64,000 nt of DNA from G041200185 sp041200185 (GCA_041200185.1 CP165730.1:930001-994000); one strand, 5' to 3'. Counted from the first letter of the stretch, positions 9,540-18,880 are shown. Notes: generated from the letters alone by a model not told the origin. Numbers and translations: made by a program.

Positions 9540-9779
9540 GTGAAAAAAGGTCAAACTCTCGCCATAACCTTTCCTCGCCGTCATCCCACAACGATTTCCG
9601 ATGAAGCTTTTCGAACCGAGGTCGAGTCGTCTCTCGGTTCTTTGATTCGGGAACAGGCCTCAAGACTTAAAGGCAGTCGAAGGGGTGTTCGAAATGCCTT
9701 TGCGGGTCAAGATTACACGAAAAAAGTCAAAATTGAGTGTATTTCCCGATCCGTTTACCTCCTTTTCCGAGCTTTTTGA
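9540..9779 (+). CDS. Small basic protein of unknown function
   Basis: 79 residues from a GTG start at 9540. The start is chosen because a full AAGGAGG Shine-Dalgarno sequence lies at 9525-9531, eight bases upstream; an in-frame ATG at 9429 has no such site. The product is basic and soluble-looking, with an Arg/Lys-rich middle (RLKGSRRGVRN) and no signal peptide. It lies just before the phage-like zone and on the opposite strand. I do not recognise the family. Confidence 0.5.
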   Translation: MKKGQTLAITFPRRHPTTISDEAFRTEVESSLGSLIREQASRLKGSRRGVRNAFAGQDYTKKVKIECISRSVYLLFRAF

Positions 9780-9938
9780 AGCGGTTTACGAGTTGTTTTT
9801 GAAAGAGATTTGAGTATGGTGCTCGCAGGCGCCCCGTATGGAACTGGCCGAAGGTTGAGAAAAGGGAGGTTTTTGCGCGAGACATCACAACGATGCCACG
9901 CTCACGCTCCCCTTCGTCGTTAGGAGGGGCCTTAGCCC

Positions 9939-10481
9939 CTACCCATCCTGCTTGAGCCGTTCCAAAATGGCGGCGACGGTTGTGTCCTTGGCTTTGCTGC
10001 CTCGGGATGATCCAAACTCAAACGCGAAGGCATCCTTGAGACAGCCGCCAAAAATCCCCGCTATAGTTGAGATGATTCCCACGGCCTCTCCAGGCAAGAC
10101 ATCGGAATAAAACGCGAGTGAGAGGAGGCACATGAGTAGCCCGACTGCGGCGCACAGCACCATGAGGTCCGCTCGGCGGTTCGCCTGGCCCGTACGCAGG
10201 ATCTCTAAGTCGCGTTCACGAGCCTGCTGACGGTCCTCCAGCAAAGCCATTTCCCACTCAGCTTCCTTTTTGGCGATTTCGCATTGAAATTCGTTCGCCA
10301 GGTGCGCGTTGGCTTTGAGCGCGGCCATCACGTCGGCGTCGGACTGAGCGCCTGTGATTTTACGTGCTAATTCGACCACATCCTGCGAAATACGCCCTGC
10401 TTTGTGCCCAACCAACCACCGAATGAGACTGGGAGCAAATTCGGTCAGGCCTAACGCCGCCGCTAAAAATGGTATCGCCAT
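9939..10481 (-). CDS. GTA/phage holin-like membrane protein
   Basis: 180 residues from the ATG at 10481, chosen for the AAGGAGG site four bases upstream; a longer frame to 10553 would overlap the preceding gene much further. The layout is that of holins of the three-TM gene-transfer-release type: N-terminal hydrophobic segment, charged helical middle containing DRQQARERD, two membrane segments (LMVLCAAVGLLMCLLSLAF and the PGEAVGIISTIAGIFGG stretch), then FEFGSSRGSKAKD at the end. Holins permeabilise the inner membrane to release the wall hydrolase. It ends the minus-strand cassette hydrolase - 448-aa protein - holin and overlaps the preceding stop by 19 bases. The family match is from memory of the motif pattern. 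Confidence 0.72.
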   Translation of the reverse strand: MAIPFLAAALGLTEFAPSLIRWLVGHKAGRISQDVVELARKITGAQSDADVMAALKANAHLANEFQCEIAKKEAEWEMALLEDRQQARERDLEILRTGQANRRADLMVLCAAVGLLMCLLSLAFYSDVLPGEAVGIISTIAGIFGGCLKDAFAFEFGSSRGSKAKDTTVAAILERLKQDG

Positions 10482-11809
10482 GAGCCCTCCTTGAAAACGT
10501 TGTGCGCCACCGTTACCCGATACATGCAGTGCGGGAAGAAGTTCAGCCTCCACTCTGGAAAGCCGTGCATCTCACATTTCGCCTGCTGTTCTTTCGATTT
10601 TTTAGGATATTGCGGCGATTTGTCGATTTTTTGTTGTCGATTAAACCAGTACGAATGCCATGGCCACCCCCTTACAGTGCTTCGCCGAGTGGCCGCCTCT
10701 GGAAGACGATTCTCTTCTATTGGAGTTTGTGCAAAGTGCTGTTTCATTGGAGGCGGCTGAAAAGAGTGTGCCTCCACGTTATTGTCGTCAAACCGATAAC
10801 GGCATTTTTCCGCACGCTTTTCCTCCCGTAAAACGCTGAATTTCGAAGTCGAGTTTTGCACATTAGCTAAATTCTCCACCGCAGTTCGCTCGGTACAAAG
10901 ATCCTGTCTCTTTGCAGGTTGCAGCGCCAACTCTGTCTGACGCACTCCTGTTTTAGGCACCGCTTCGGAGTCCGAAGTCGCATGTCTCATCCTCGATTTC
11001 GTCCCCTTTCGTTGGTACCCCACACCGAAAATCGACGGTTTTTGAATTAAATCCTGAACAAAACTCTGCTTAGAAGAAGGACTCGATAGTGGCTTTTGTC
11101 GGGACATAGCGCCCTCTTTGTCGGAAATATTGGGCTTCTTCGAGTCGTCTTTTGAGCTCTGATCGTCCTGCAAAATCGTTGAAGGCGGCCCGGCTTTTTG
11201 GGGTTTTGAGGAAGGCTCAATACTGTCCTTTTTTAAAGGGAAATTGTTGTTGTAACTCCGTTTTTTGCTGACACGTTGTAACTCGCGAAGGGCTTCAACG
11301 ACGACTTCAGAGACACGGTTCCGAAGGTCCTTTTTACGGATTTTTGAAACCTCCAACTTTCCTCCACCACCTAAAAAGGCGAGAGATATTGGCTGCTGGA
11401 CTCTCCCCTCACGGGGATCACTCCTCTCCCCCATCGGGGCACTCCACCAACATACTGTTCCATGCAATTTTGAAAGAAACGACTTCATTTGTTGTGTCCT
11501 AAGCCGATTGGGTAGAGCTTTTCGCCATTGCGGCAGTCGCGTTCCGTAGACATCGTTTGGCACGTCTTGCCGGTCTTCACATCTAAAATCACAGTGATGA
11601 TCATTCGCGATTTCTGCTATCCTAAGGTCGAAATTTTTGTGTTTTTCCCCTTCATAAAATGAAAGAACCTGTGATTTTTGAAAAATTTCTACCGCGCTTT
11701 TTGAGAGCAAATTTTCTCCAATTGTTAGCGTTTTTAAGATTGGAGATGTGAGTAATTCTTCGGTTATAAACTCAGGTGAATACGACCAATTTGCAATAAA
11801 TGTATACAT
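10463..11809 (-). CDS. Unknown protein between wall hydrolase and holin genes
   Basis: 448 residues from the ATG at 11809, with AAAGGAG about eight bases upstream. It has no signal peptide and no membrane segment. Residues about 110-190 look like a folded segment (containing HGTVCWWSAPMGER and a GGGGKLEVS turn). Residues 190-390 are Ser/Lys/Pro/Gln-rich and probably disordered. The gene sits between a SleB-type hydrolase and a holin, and its end overlaps the holin start, suggesting one transcript. A phage or GTA structural or release role is plausible from context only; I do not recognise the sequence. Confidence 0.7.
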   Translation of the reverse strand: MYTFIANWSYSPEFITEELLTSPILKTLTIGENLLSKSAVEIFQKSQVLSFYEGEKHKNFDLRIAEIANDHHCDFRCEDRQDVPNDVYGTRLPQWRKALPNRLRTQQMKSFLSKLHGTVCWWSAPMGERSDPREGRVQQPISLAFLGGGGKLEVSKIRKKDLRNRVSEVVVEALRELQRVSKKRSYNNNFPLKKDSIEPSSKPQKAGPPSTILQDDQSSKDDSKKPNISDKEGAMSRQKPLSSPSSKQSFVQDLIQKPSIFGVGYQRKGTKSRMRHATSDSEAVPKTGVRQTELALQPAKRQDLCTERTAVENLANVQNSTSKFSVLREEKRAEKCRYRFDDNNVEAHSFQPPPMKQHFAQTPIEENRLPEAATRRSTVRGWPWHSYWFNRQQKIDKSPQYPKKSKEQQAKCEMHGFPEWRLNFFPHCMYRVTVAHNVFKEGSWRYHF

Positions 11810-11873
11810 AATTTTCTCCTTTACAAAAAAACATACTCAATAAATTATTTAAAATAATATTTCTTAAATGTTG

Positions 11874-12755
11874 TTAAAGTTTATAGAAAATATGGTTGCC
11901 AATTTGAATCAAAGGCTTGCGATGTTGAGCCCAGGGTGGGAGCGCAGTAGACGTCGCAACATAGTGGTCAGCCCCTTTCGTCAGATCCGGCCAGTGAGTC
12001 AACAATACCCCTTCTGCTGTTTGTCGACAGAGGTCAAAAATAGCGTCGTTGGGAGGTGGCTCCATAAGGATTTTTCGATTCGGATCGTTCGGATTCCAGC
12101 ACGAAAATTGGTACGGTTTTCGACAAATTTCCTCGACCGTCCGCCCAAACCAAGTCTGCTGCTTGAGGCGATTTACCACAACATTTCCCACGGCGATAAG
12201 GGAAGCCAGACCGAAAGATTCCCACTCCCCACGCGCCTCTCCATAGATTGTTTTGGCCAAAATATCGAGATCTTGCTCAGAGATATCGCGCAACGATAAA
12301 TTGTCGTTGGAGGGAGAAAAGGCCGATTTTATTTGAAGATAAACACGCCCTAATTGATGAGAACGTGGAGGTTCCTCACCCTGAGGCGACCCCATAGATT
12401 TCTTACAAAAGTCATTCTTCGCCCGATGGCCCCATCCAAAAAGAGGACATCCTGTTTTTGAGGCTACCTCAACAGGTATTACCATTTGCTGATCGCCCAA
12501 CACTGACTCTTGCTGGAGCGACCCTTTTGTCAAACTCGGAAACAAGTCTGAAAAAGCTTCCGCGTTATCCACACAGGAAGACATGAGCTGCCGCAAGGGA
12601 GTGAGCGAAGTTGATGTCGATAGGACGCTTTTCTGACGTACTCTTTGCCTCGCAGATACAGACGTTCTTAGTGGGACAGAAATCTCCTGCCCATTGCAAG
12701 TATTTTGATTAAAAATTTTATCATATTGGCCATAAATATTCTTATCGATAATCAT
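11874..12755 (-). CDS. SleB-type cell wall hydrolase (endolysin-like)
   Basis: 293 residues from the ATG at 12755, with AAAGGAGG six bases upstream. The C-terminal half (about 155-293) matches the Hydrolase_2/SleB family: LAKTIYGEARGE, with the conserved glutamate, then IAVGNVVVNRLK, EEICRKPYQFSCWNPND and a final GNHIFYKL. These enzymes cleave peptidoglycan. Residues 1-150 are a Ser/Gln-rich extension without a signal peptide, so release would need the holin encoded downstream at 9939. Together they form a lysis cassette of a phage or GTA. The gene is preceded by a very AT-rich spacer of more than 1 kb. Confidence 0.85.
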   Translation of the reverse strand: MIIDKNIYGQYDKIFNQNTCNGQEISVPLRTSVSARQRVRQKSVLSTSTSLTPLRQLMSSCVDNAEAFSDLFPSLTKGSLQQESVLGDQQMVIPVEVASKTGCPLFGWGHRAKNDFCKKSMGSPQGEEPPRSHQLGRVYLQIKSAFSPSNDNLSLRDISEQDLDILAKTIYGEARGEWESFGLASLIAVGNVVVNRLKQQTWFGRTVEEICRKPYQFSCWNPNDPNRKILMEPPPNDAIFDLCRQTAEGVLLTHWPDLTKGADHYVATSTALPPWAQHRKPLIQIGNHIFYKL

Positions 12756-14173
12756 AAATTTCCTCCTTTATCTAAAATAAAATTAATAATACTTTTGTTT
12801 TTGTGTTTATGAAAAAAGTAGATTAGTTTGTTATAAAATTATCCCTTGTATTGATTGATATTATTAGTGAATATTTGTTTGTTGCTCGTATTATTATTTT
12901 GTCTATTTTTATCTTTAAAAATATAGTCATATACTTCATAAAATATTTTAATTTTTCTATTAAATTTTTAAATGATAAATTCCTCAATTAACTTCTTCCT
13001 GAACTAAAAAATTTATCTATCGATGGTTAAAAGATTCAGGCTTCGCTTCAGCTTATTCGCCTCGGATGAATCGCCAAAAACCTCTGATTCGCATCTATAT
13101 ATTGACATCCGTTGATCATGTAAAAGACGCCACCATTAGATGACAATATTTCTATTTTTAAAAATATTTAACACTAACTTTGTTATGTTTTTATTCAACT
13201 AACTGTTGTGTATTCATTGGACTGTTTCCTATTATTTTATTCTTGTTTTATTTATTAAAACTTGATAATAGTTTTATAAAAATTAAATCATCTTAATAAA
13301 TAATTAATTATTAATTTGTCACAATTTTAATTGTTTATATTCTTATCATTTTATTTCCTCAATCCAGCCAATTCACATCGAAAAGTCGGGCCAATATTCA
13401 AATCGGCTATACGGGTATCAGTTAAACGCCATTGAAAACGAGTGACACATGCACAAGGTCCTAGATAGCGCGTTTTCCATGAATTTAAGAACTGCGTTCG
13501 ACCCAATTCATTAACATCTGCAGTTCTTTTATACTTCTACACGTTCTTGGTTTTCCGTTCTTTTCGGATGTAAAAGTACTGAATAACAAGGACTTCGATT
13601 CACTGAATCGGACAACGAATATTAGATGCATCGAGGTAGAAACTCAGGCGCCAAAGTTCATCCTGGAGACTTAATAAGGACGCCAGTTGAACGTTTTAGA
13701 ATTCATTGGTAGGTTTCATTTAGGTCACAATTTAAGGACGACTTGACGAAAATTTTTTACAGAAAACGCAGTCGTTCTAGCAAAAATTTACTTAAATGGC
13801 GTGTCTTATTATAAAATTGTTCTTAGAAATTTATTTTTCTTTATAATACAAAGTTTATATAAATTGTCTTTTTATTTACTTGAATCATTTCTAAAAAATA
13901 CATACACTTTTTATATAAATCTACAAATTAATTATTAGCAAAATGCTGTGCAAAAATATAATAAATTTAACTGATAGTTTTCGTCGTGTTTTATTATTAT
14001 TTTATAAGTTATCCTGTGCCAAATTTTAGATAAATCTACACAATATAACATCTATAGTTCAATCTATATTTATTCTAAAATTATATTATCCTCGACACTA
14101 TAACATGTAGTTCGCCGCATTCATTACGCAATCATGATGTCTGAGTCGGCCTCGCGGAGTCGGAATCGTTTTC
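12756..14173. other. Long AT-rich spacer with a possible decayed gene
   Basis: About 1.4 kb. The parts 12,760-13,370 and 13,790-14,110 are extremely AT-rich and carry no ORF. The less AT-rich core at about 13,370-13,760 looks like decayed minus-strand coding sequence. The last readable stretch there translates as WKTRYLGPCACVTRFQW and on through IGPTFRCELAGLRK to a stop near 13,355. This faintly resembles the N-terminal module of the DUF2163-type GTA protein. It is a tentative reading. Confidence 0.35.
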
Positions 14174-15226
14174 TTACCACGTCTCCTCCGCCCCATCGCG
14201 AGCCACCAATGTAACGACGACCTGCTCGAGAGAATTGGCGGCCTTCGATATGTGCGTGGAGGTCCAGGTCACGTCTCCGAAATGCACGACGGCTTCCCCC
14301 GCCTCGATGCACAAGGCTAAATTCCACGGCGCACCCACGTCAGAAACGGCAACAAATCGACTTGGCTGAGAGTCCAGAAAACGGGGATCCTTGCTTAAAA
14401 CCGTCGACAGCGGAACGAGCAAAACCTCCGCCTCGGAAGGACAAGACGACTGAAGCCGCGGAGTCGCCAAAAGGGATTCGACACGATGAAGGGGTCTCGC
14501 TAGATCGCATACACCACCGACGACCCAAAGGGGGACGGCCGTTCCTTGAGTCGGCGATGTATAGACGAGAGTCGAGTCATTCCTCGCCGGACCGTCAAGC
14601 AGCGGGATGGTGAATGACCGGCTTCCAAGTTGGGGACTTTCGATGTGATAACTCTCAGGTTGGTGGTTTGCAAACCGCTGATTTTCCGGAGAATGTGCAC
14701 TTTTTGGTGAGCCGTCTTGTGCCAATCCACCGGCCGGCACGCCCCCCTGCGAAGTCGTCTCATTGGTCCCCCTCGACGAATGAGCTGTATGGCAAATGAA
14801 ACACTTATGACTCCCTGAAGTCGGCGTTGGGAACGCCTTTTCGAAAATAACGGGATTCTCAGCAAGGAGGCGCTGCCCAACCTCAGGCCCCAATGCTGCT
14901 GCCGTATCCTCCGTCCATCCAAGGGCCTCCAGACGCACACGTCGAGCCATTTTTCGCGCATCCAAAGGCACGGTCAAGGGCCCAAACTGCCGCGTCCCTG
15001 TATCATAAGAAAGGGTCAAAAGGAGGTCTTCGGCCGGCTCCGCGACGGGCTTGGCGATCAGTCGCAACTGCCTCGGTAAAGAACCGACAACGTCATCCGC
15101 CGCTTGAGCCCGAAACACAGCTTCATGAGGGTTCACCTCCTCCGTAGAGCGCACACATCCCGACGTCCAGGCCAACCAATCGTCAAATGTCCACGACGCC
15201 ATTTTGGAAAAATTAAGAAAGTTCAT
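14174..15226 (-). CDS. Unknown protein, possibly phage/GTA-associated
   Basis: 350 residues from the ATG at 15226, with AAAGGAGA seven bases upstream. It has no signal peptide and no membrane helix. The N-terminus is acidic and tryptophan-rich (WTFDDWLAWTSGC). The middle has a Cys-x2-Cys-x2-His pattern (KCFICHTAH). The C-terminal half is rich in beta-type sequence. Codons are distinctly more GC-rich than the flanking spacers. It has the same orientation, the same strong Shine-Dalgarno and the same AT-rich 5' flank as the phage-like genes around it, which is the only clue to function. Confidence 0.6.
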   Translation of the reverse strand: MNFLNFSKMASWTFDDWLAWTSGCVRSTEEVNPHEAVFRAQAADDVVGSLPRQLRLIAKPVAEPAEDLLLTLSYDTGTRQFGPLTVPLDARKMARRVRLEALGWTEDTAAALGPEVGQRLLAENPVIFEKAFPTPTSGSHKCFICHTAHSSRGTNETTSQGGVPAGGLAQDGSPKSAHSPENQRFANHQPESYHIESPQLGSRSFTIPLLDGPARNDSTLVYTSPTQGTAVPLWVVGGVCDLARPLHRVESLLATPRLQSSCPSEAEVLLVPLSTVLSKDPRFLDSQPSRFVAVSDVGAPWNLALCIEAGEAVVHFGDVTWTSTHISKAANSLEQVVVTLVARDGAEETW

Positions 15227-16177
15227 ATCTGTCTCCTTTGTTAAAAAGTGAATGAAATAAAGTTAAATTTAAGTTTTGTTGTCCCGTTTATTTTTGTTAA
15301 TTTTTTAGATTTTTCTTATTTACTTGATCTTGTTTTGTTGAAAATTCCTTTTTGATTTTTGAATTTTATATGGATTAGTTTTTGGTAATTTTTTATGAGT
15401 AGCGCTAGTTATTGTTAGAATAAATGTAGATAAAATAATTAGTAAAATAAAAAATTTATTAATAAGGTTTTTGTCTTCTAAATTATTAATTTACTTTTGT
15501 AATGATGTTTGATTGACTTCTTTAATTATTTTTATATCGACTGAGGTTACATTTGCGAAGTTACCTACAAGTCACCGAGGAATAATCTACTTCACAAGTC
15601 TCTCTCGTGGATCATTTCGCCCTGCCCTATCCTTTAGCTTGCTCCCCTTCCTCAGCCGCAGCTCTTCTCGCGACCAATTTTTTCCGCTAGATCGACCTGC
15701 TGAAGCAAAAGGAGTTTTGTCGTAAATTTTGAGGCAGCATGGACTACCAAGAAGTGGGTTCAATACTGAAAAAAGACTTAGATGCTCGTGTCACGTTGAA
15801 GGTAGCGGCCTCCTGTCGTTTTTTGGCGTTCGTGATCCGCCCCTACTCAGGTTGCAATTTAAAGAATCATTTTAGAAAGATTTGTTTAAGATAGGCTTAA
15901 ATTTTATGGAAATTTACAGGATGATAGCGTAAGTGCTGAAAAAATGAGCTCTCATTTCGTGATCTTTCCATGAGTCAACCTGGGTCAGCTTCGCCTATTT
16001 TTAGAACAAAAGGCCGGTCCTCTCATCAAATCAAATATTTCGTAATCCGGTTATTCATGATCAAACAATCAATCCTGGTGAGGATGTGCCACAATTAACA
16101 GCCTTCGAAATAATTTCTCCCGCTAGGCGTTGAGGCGGAGACCTCTTTCAACAGGCCTAATTCTTGGAACAGCTGGG
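15227..16177. other. AT-rich spacer and non-coding sequence
   Basis: 15,227-15,540 is strongly AT-rich without ORFs. 15,540-16,177 is less AT-rich and contains only short broken frames on both strands. A minus-strand stretch near 15,610-15,710 reads as basic coding-like sequence (NWSREELRLRKGSKLKDR) but is too short to assign. Probably gene remains. Confidence 0.45.
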
Positions 16178-16722
16178 TTAACGCTTTGTTTCGGGGAGAA
16201 AAATGAGCTTTTTGCTCGAGGTCATTTCCGACACCGTGCAGGGGCCTTCGGGTCGAAAAGCATCGCGATAGCCATTAGGGTCCTGCTTCACGGCTTCGTC
16301 GCCATAGACGAAAAGTCCCGCAACATCGGCGCGAATGACATGTTCTCTCGTTCCCTCCACAAAGGCTAAGGCCGTTGAAAAATGCGCTGTCTTGTCTGCC
16401 ACTGCGGCGAGCTTACGGCGCATGTCTGCTAACGCGAGCGAAATCCTTTTCAGGACCCGCCACGCGCTGCAAAAGGCCAGGAAAACCACCGAGGGCGTGA
16501 ACGAAAAAAACCCGTATCGTCTGCTAGAGTCGGTCGATGCGTCGCGTTGAAAATGACCCGTGCCTTTAAAAGAGCGTTCTCCTCCAATGTGGATCCCGTT
16601 TCCTCGACCTCTGGAACGGTAAAATCCCGCAAGGTATAGACCTGAAAATTCTGAAAATAGCCAGACGCTAAAAAGTCGGCAATCTTCGCCTCGTTCGTTG
16701 TCCCCAACACAATTTCCTGCAT
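16178..16722 (-). pseudogene. rdgB: Decayed non-canonical purine NTP pyrophosphatase (RdgB/HAM1)
   Basis: The intact enzyme hydrolyses dITP/XTP to keep them out of DNA. The frame from 16722 starts MQEIVLGTTNEAKIADF and contains VEETGSTLEENALLKAR and LADDTGF, the family signature. A seven-base T run (coding strand, plus 16,505-16,511) then shifts the frame. Removing one T gives HALGGFPGLLQRVAGPEKDF, the expected continuation. A second shift moves to the frame reading RRKLAAVADKTAHFSTALAF and IRADVAGLFVY. A third breaks the GFGYDP region, leaving only GYRDAFRPEG. At least three lesions mean a true pseudogene rather than one sequencing error. Confidence 0.88.
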
Positions 16723-16821
16723 TTTCCCTGCTCTGCCCGCCCCTTCTGCGACACATTCTACCGCGACCAGAATAGCGAAAGAAAGATACTGGGGATGTGG
16801 TGTCACCCCCTGGGGACAAAT

Positions 16822-17607
16822 CTATTCCTTAGTTATGATCATGAGACTTTGATATTTCATCGTTTCCTCCGGAACGTAGCGTGGCCAAAACTCTGGTTTG
16901 TCACTAAGTTTTACGTTGACAAATTTTATTTGATTCTTCTCAATTTCTTGATAACTACCGACCTCATCTAAGTGTTCATTCAGATATTTCACAACTTCAT
17001 CTCCAGCAGGGACTACCATAAAGGTGTCTATACTCACCAATTCATCCGAGATTAGTATAGCCGCATCCCCGTCAAACAAACCGCCGCCCCTCCAAACCTG
17101 AAATTTCTGCTTACTTTTTATTTTCTCAAACATTGAAGGGTTATAGTAAACTGGTCTTGAAAAATCACTTGAGACCAATTCTCCCCCTTGTCTTAGAAGA
17201 TCAAGTGCATTATGGATAGCAGTTTTTGTGAACATTTTTCTTACATTTATATTTTCAAAAATAACTCGATCAAATTCGCCTGGCGGAAGTAATTGAGATA
17301 GCTTACTCGTATCACCGTCATATTTCAGATCTGGAATCGATACATCAGAAATATTAACAAGGTAATATTGCTTATCACGATCTTGATATGCTAGTCGCGC
17401 ATAAGCTTCTCTTCCATTGACTTCGCCTCTTCCGGACCCAAAAATGACGACACGCTTGAAATTGTACTTAGTCGTATAATCCACATAGCTCTTCACATCT
17501 TTAAATTTTGGAATCGAATCCAGCACAATAAAGAACTTTTTATCTTCTTGAGCTACTTGATCCATATAGTGAGTTGTACAACAGCTAACAATATTAATGG
17601 CCGTCAA
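16822..17607 (-). CDS. Methyltransferase-fold-like protein with possible lipoprotein leader
   Basis: 261 residues from the first usual start, TTG at 17607. Residues 50-165 have a Rossmann pattern: VVIFGSGRGEVNG as the nucleotide/SAM loop, an acidic strand end (FDRVIFENI), then ALDLLRQGGELVSSDF, which resembles class I methyltransferase motifs. The catalytic target is unknown. The N-terminus is odd. The frame continues upstream without stop, and from an ATA codon it would read IRKLPIVSLTAINIVSCC, a good lipoprotein signal with the lipobox VSCC. Either the start codon has mutated or a rare start is used. Translation from ATG at 17565 would give a soluble form. Moderate confidence that it is a gene, low in function. 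Confidence 0.55.
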   Translation of the reverse strand: MTAINIVSCCTTHYMDQVAQEDKKFFIVLDSIPKFKDVKSYVDYTTKYNFKRVVIFGSGRGEVNGREAYARLAYQDRDKQYYLVNISDVSIPDLKYDGDTSKLSQLLPPGEFDRVIFENINVRKMFTKTAIHNALDLLRQGGELVSSDFSRPVYYNPSMFEKIKSKQKFQVWRGGGLFDGDAAILISDELVSIDTFMVVPAGDEVVKYLNEHLDEVGSYQEIEKNQIKFVNVKLSDKPEFWPRYVPEETMKYQSLMIITKE

Positions 17608-17748
17608 TGAAACAATGGGTAATTTACGTATGTCAAAACAGGAATCTGTTAAGTTATTTTATCAAAAAATTATTAAAAAATAGTTAATCCTGCAAAAAAT
17701 GTGATAGAAGAGCACGGGTGTGTGGGTTTCTTTGATCGGTGTTACAAG

Positions 17749-18179
17749 ATGGCAAAAATTCTCTCTTGCCTTGTATACTTTGCCGCGGCGGTGTCCGTGT
17801 GCGCCTCTGCAGCCTCGAAGTTCACCTGTTTATCTGAAAGTTCTCAAGAGGCAGGTGTTAAGCAGGTTTTTGTTACAGGCTCTGTCGCAGCCCCAGCCTG
17901 GAAAAAGCTTTTGTTGTATCCAAACGTCGAGAAGTTGTCACTTTCCCAAGTTAATCAATGCAGTTTTTTTGAGCCAGGCGCCTGGAACATTTTATTTGAT
18001 ACATTGGGAAATTAAGTATTCGTGAACTGGATTTCTCAAATCAACCTATTTCTGACATTTTGTTGTCTCGTATTCCTTCATCTGTTGAGACTCTGCATTT
18101 GGGTCAAACAAGTGTTGATGGGTGGGGGATAGAAGAATACTTAAGCGGTAGGAACATTGAGGTAACAACAGAGCCGTAA
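17749..18179 (+). pseudogene. Secreted leucine-rich-repeat protein broken by a frameshift
   Basis: From the ATG at 17749 the product has a signal peptide (MAKILSCLVYFAAAVSVCASA) and then leucine-rich-repeat sequence (VEKLSLSQVNQC). The frame stops at 18015. Adding one G to the GGG at about 18,005 gives FDTLGKLSIRELDFSNQPIS, then VETLHLGQTSVDGWG, and a natural stop at 18179. The restored protein would be about 143 residues with three repeats. Secreted leucine-rich-repeat proteins often bind other proteins. It could be a pseudogene, a homopolymer switch or a base error. Confidence 0.65.
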
Positions 18180-18565
18180 TATTACCCTCTGGCTTGTTAT
18201 CGTTTCTAGAGGTCGGAAAGCATTTTCCATTCTTCACGGAGGTTCTCTAACCTGGGTTCTCTCTCTTAAAAAGTTTCCTTAGGATTCATCTCGTTTATTT
18301 CGCTGTTAATTAATCCTCGGGGGATTGATCCGAAAGAGATGCGGCTGTTATTCGCGGTACGAGAGTAACCTAAATACTTTCATTAAGACGGTAGTGGTGC
18401 TTCGTGGACACTGCCGCCGATTAAATATGAAATGGATACGACGTCGGTGTAGCGAAAACTTACCTAAAGTTCGAGAACCTTCAAGATCTACACCCTCCCC
18501 GAGTCCAGAGACTTCTGATACCCGGTGGTCTTCGAGGGCTGGTATCCCTCAAGATCCAGAGACCT
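18180..18565. other. Non-coding sequence with degenerate short repeats
   Basis: No supported gene. The right half, from about 18,475, is the start of the degenerate repeat tract described separately. An 84-codon plus-strand frame here is a by-product of the repeats. Confidence 0.5.
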
Positions 18566-18635
18566 TTAAGACCCGATAACCTTCAAGGTCTGCTCCCTCT
18601 TCAGGGCCTGGCAACCCTCAGGGTCTGGTGGCCTT
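18475..18635. repeat. Degenerate tandem minisatellite, units of about 18-25 bp
   Basis: Successive imperfect units resemble CCTCAAGGTCTGGTAACC (for example CTCAAGATCCAGAGACC, CTTCAAGGTCTGCTCCC, CTTCAGGGCCTGGCAACC, CTCAGGGTCTGGTGGCC). The tract starts inside the 3' end of the minus-strand gene 18566-18880 and runs past its stop. Confidence 0.6.
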
Positions 18636-18880
18636 GGCGGTGGACGGCGTAAAGGCACAGTTAAGGCAGGAGCTTCTGATGTCTTGCGCCCCAAAACAGT
18701 AGAGTTAGCACTCCCACCAGGAGGGGGTGGTGCTCTCCGTTTTTGGCAAATGTTTTTTGAACCCGATGAGACACACTGTGGCAGCCTCCGAGCCTGTTTT
18801 TGCAACTTTTTCTCGAGATCTGTACAAATAATGTCCATTTCCGCAAGGAAAGTCGACGTCGTCTGCTGAGCGGTCATCAT
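18566..18880 (-). CDS. Small proline-rich protein coupled to the prohead protease gene
   Basis: 104 residues. Its ATG overlaps the stop of the prohead protease (ATGA), so the two are translationally coupled. Residues 1-40 are a helical segment (TTSTFLAEMDIICTDLEKKL). The rest is Pro/Arg-rich (RAPPPPGG, LRRPPPRPPDPEG), and the last part is encoded by the degenerate repeat tract. No family recognised. By position it could be a small capsid-assembly or head protein, but the C-terminus has probably been changed by repeat expansion. Confidence 0.55.
   Translation of the reverse strand: MMTAQQTTSTFLAEMDIICTDLEKKLQKQARRLPQCVSSGSKNICQKRRAPPPPGGSANSTVLGRKTSEAPALTVPLRRPPPRPPDPEGCQALKREQTLKVIGS

Noticed and set aside
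14500..14961. 153-codon minus-strand ORF overlapping the 350-residue gene
   Set aside because: Alternative frame within 14174-15226; the longer frame has the strong Shine-Dalgarno and better composition.
14362..15147. Plus-strand ORFs of 60-85 codons opposite the 350-residue gene
   Set aside because: Shadows of the GC-rich minus-strand gene, without starts or families.
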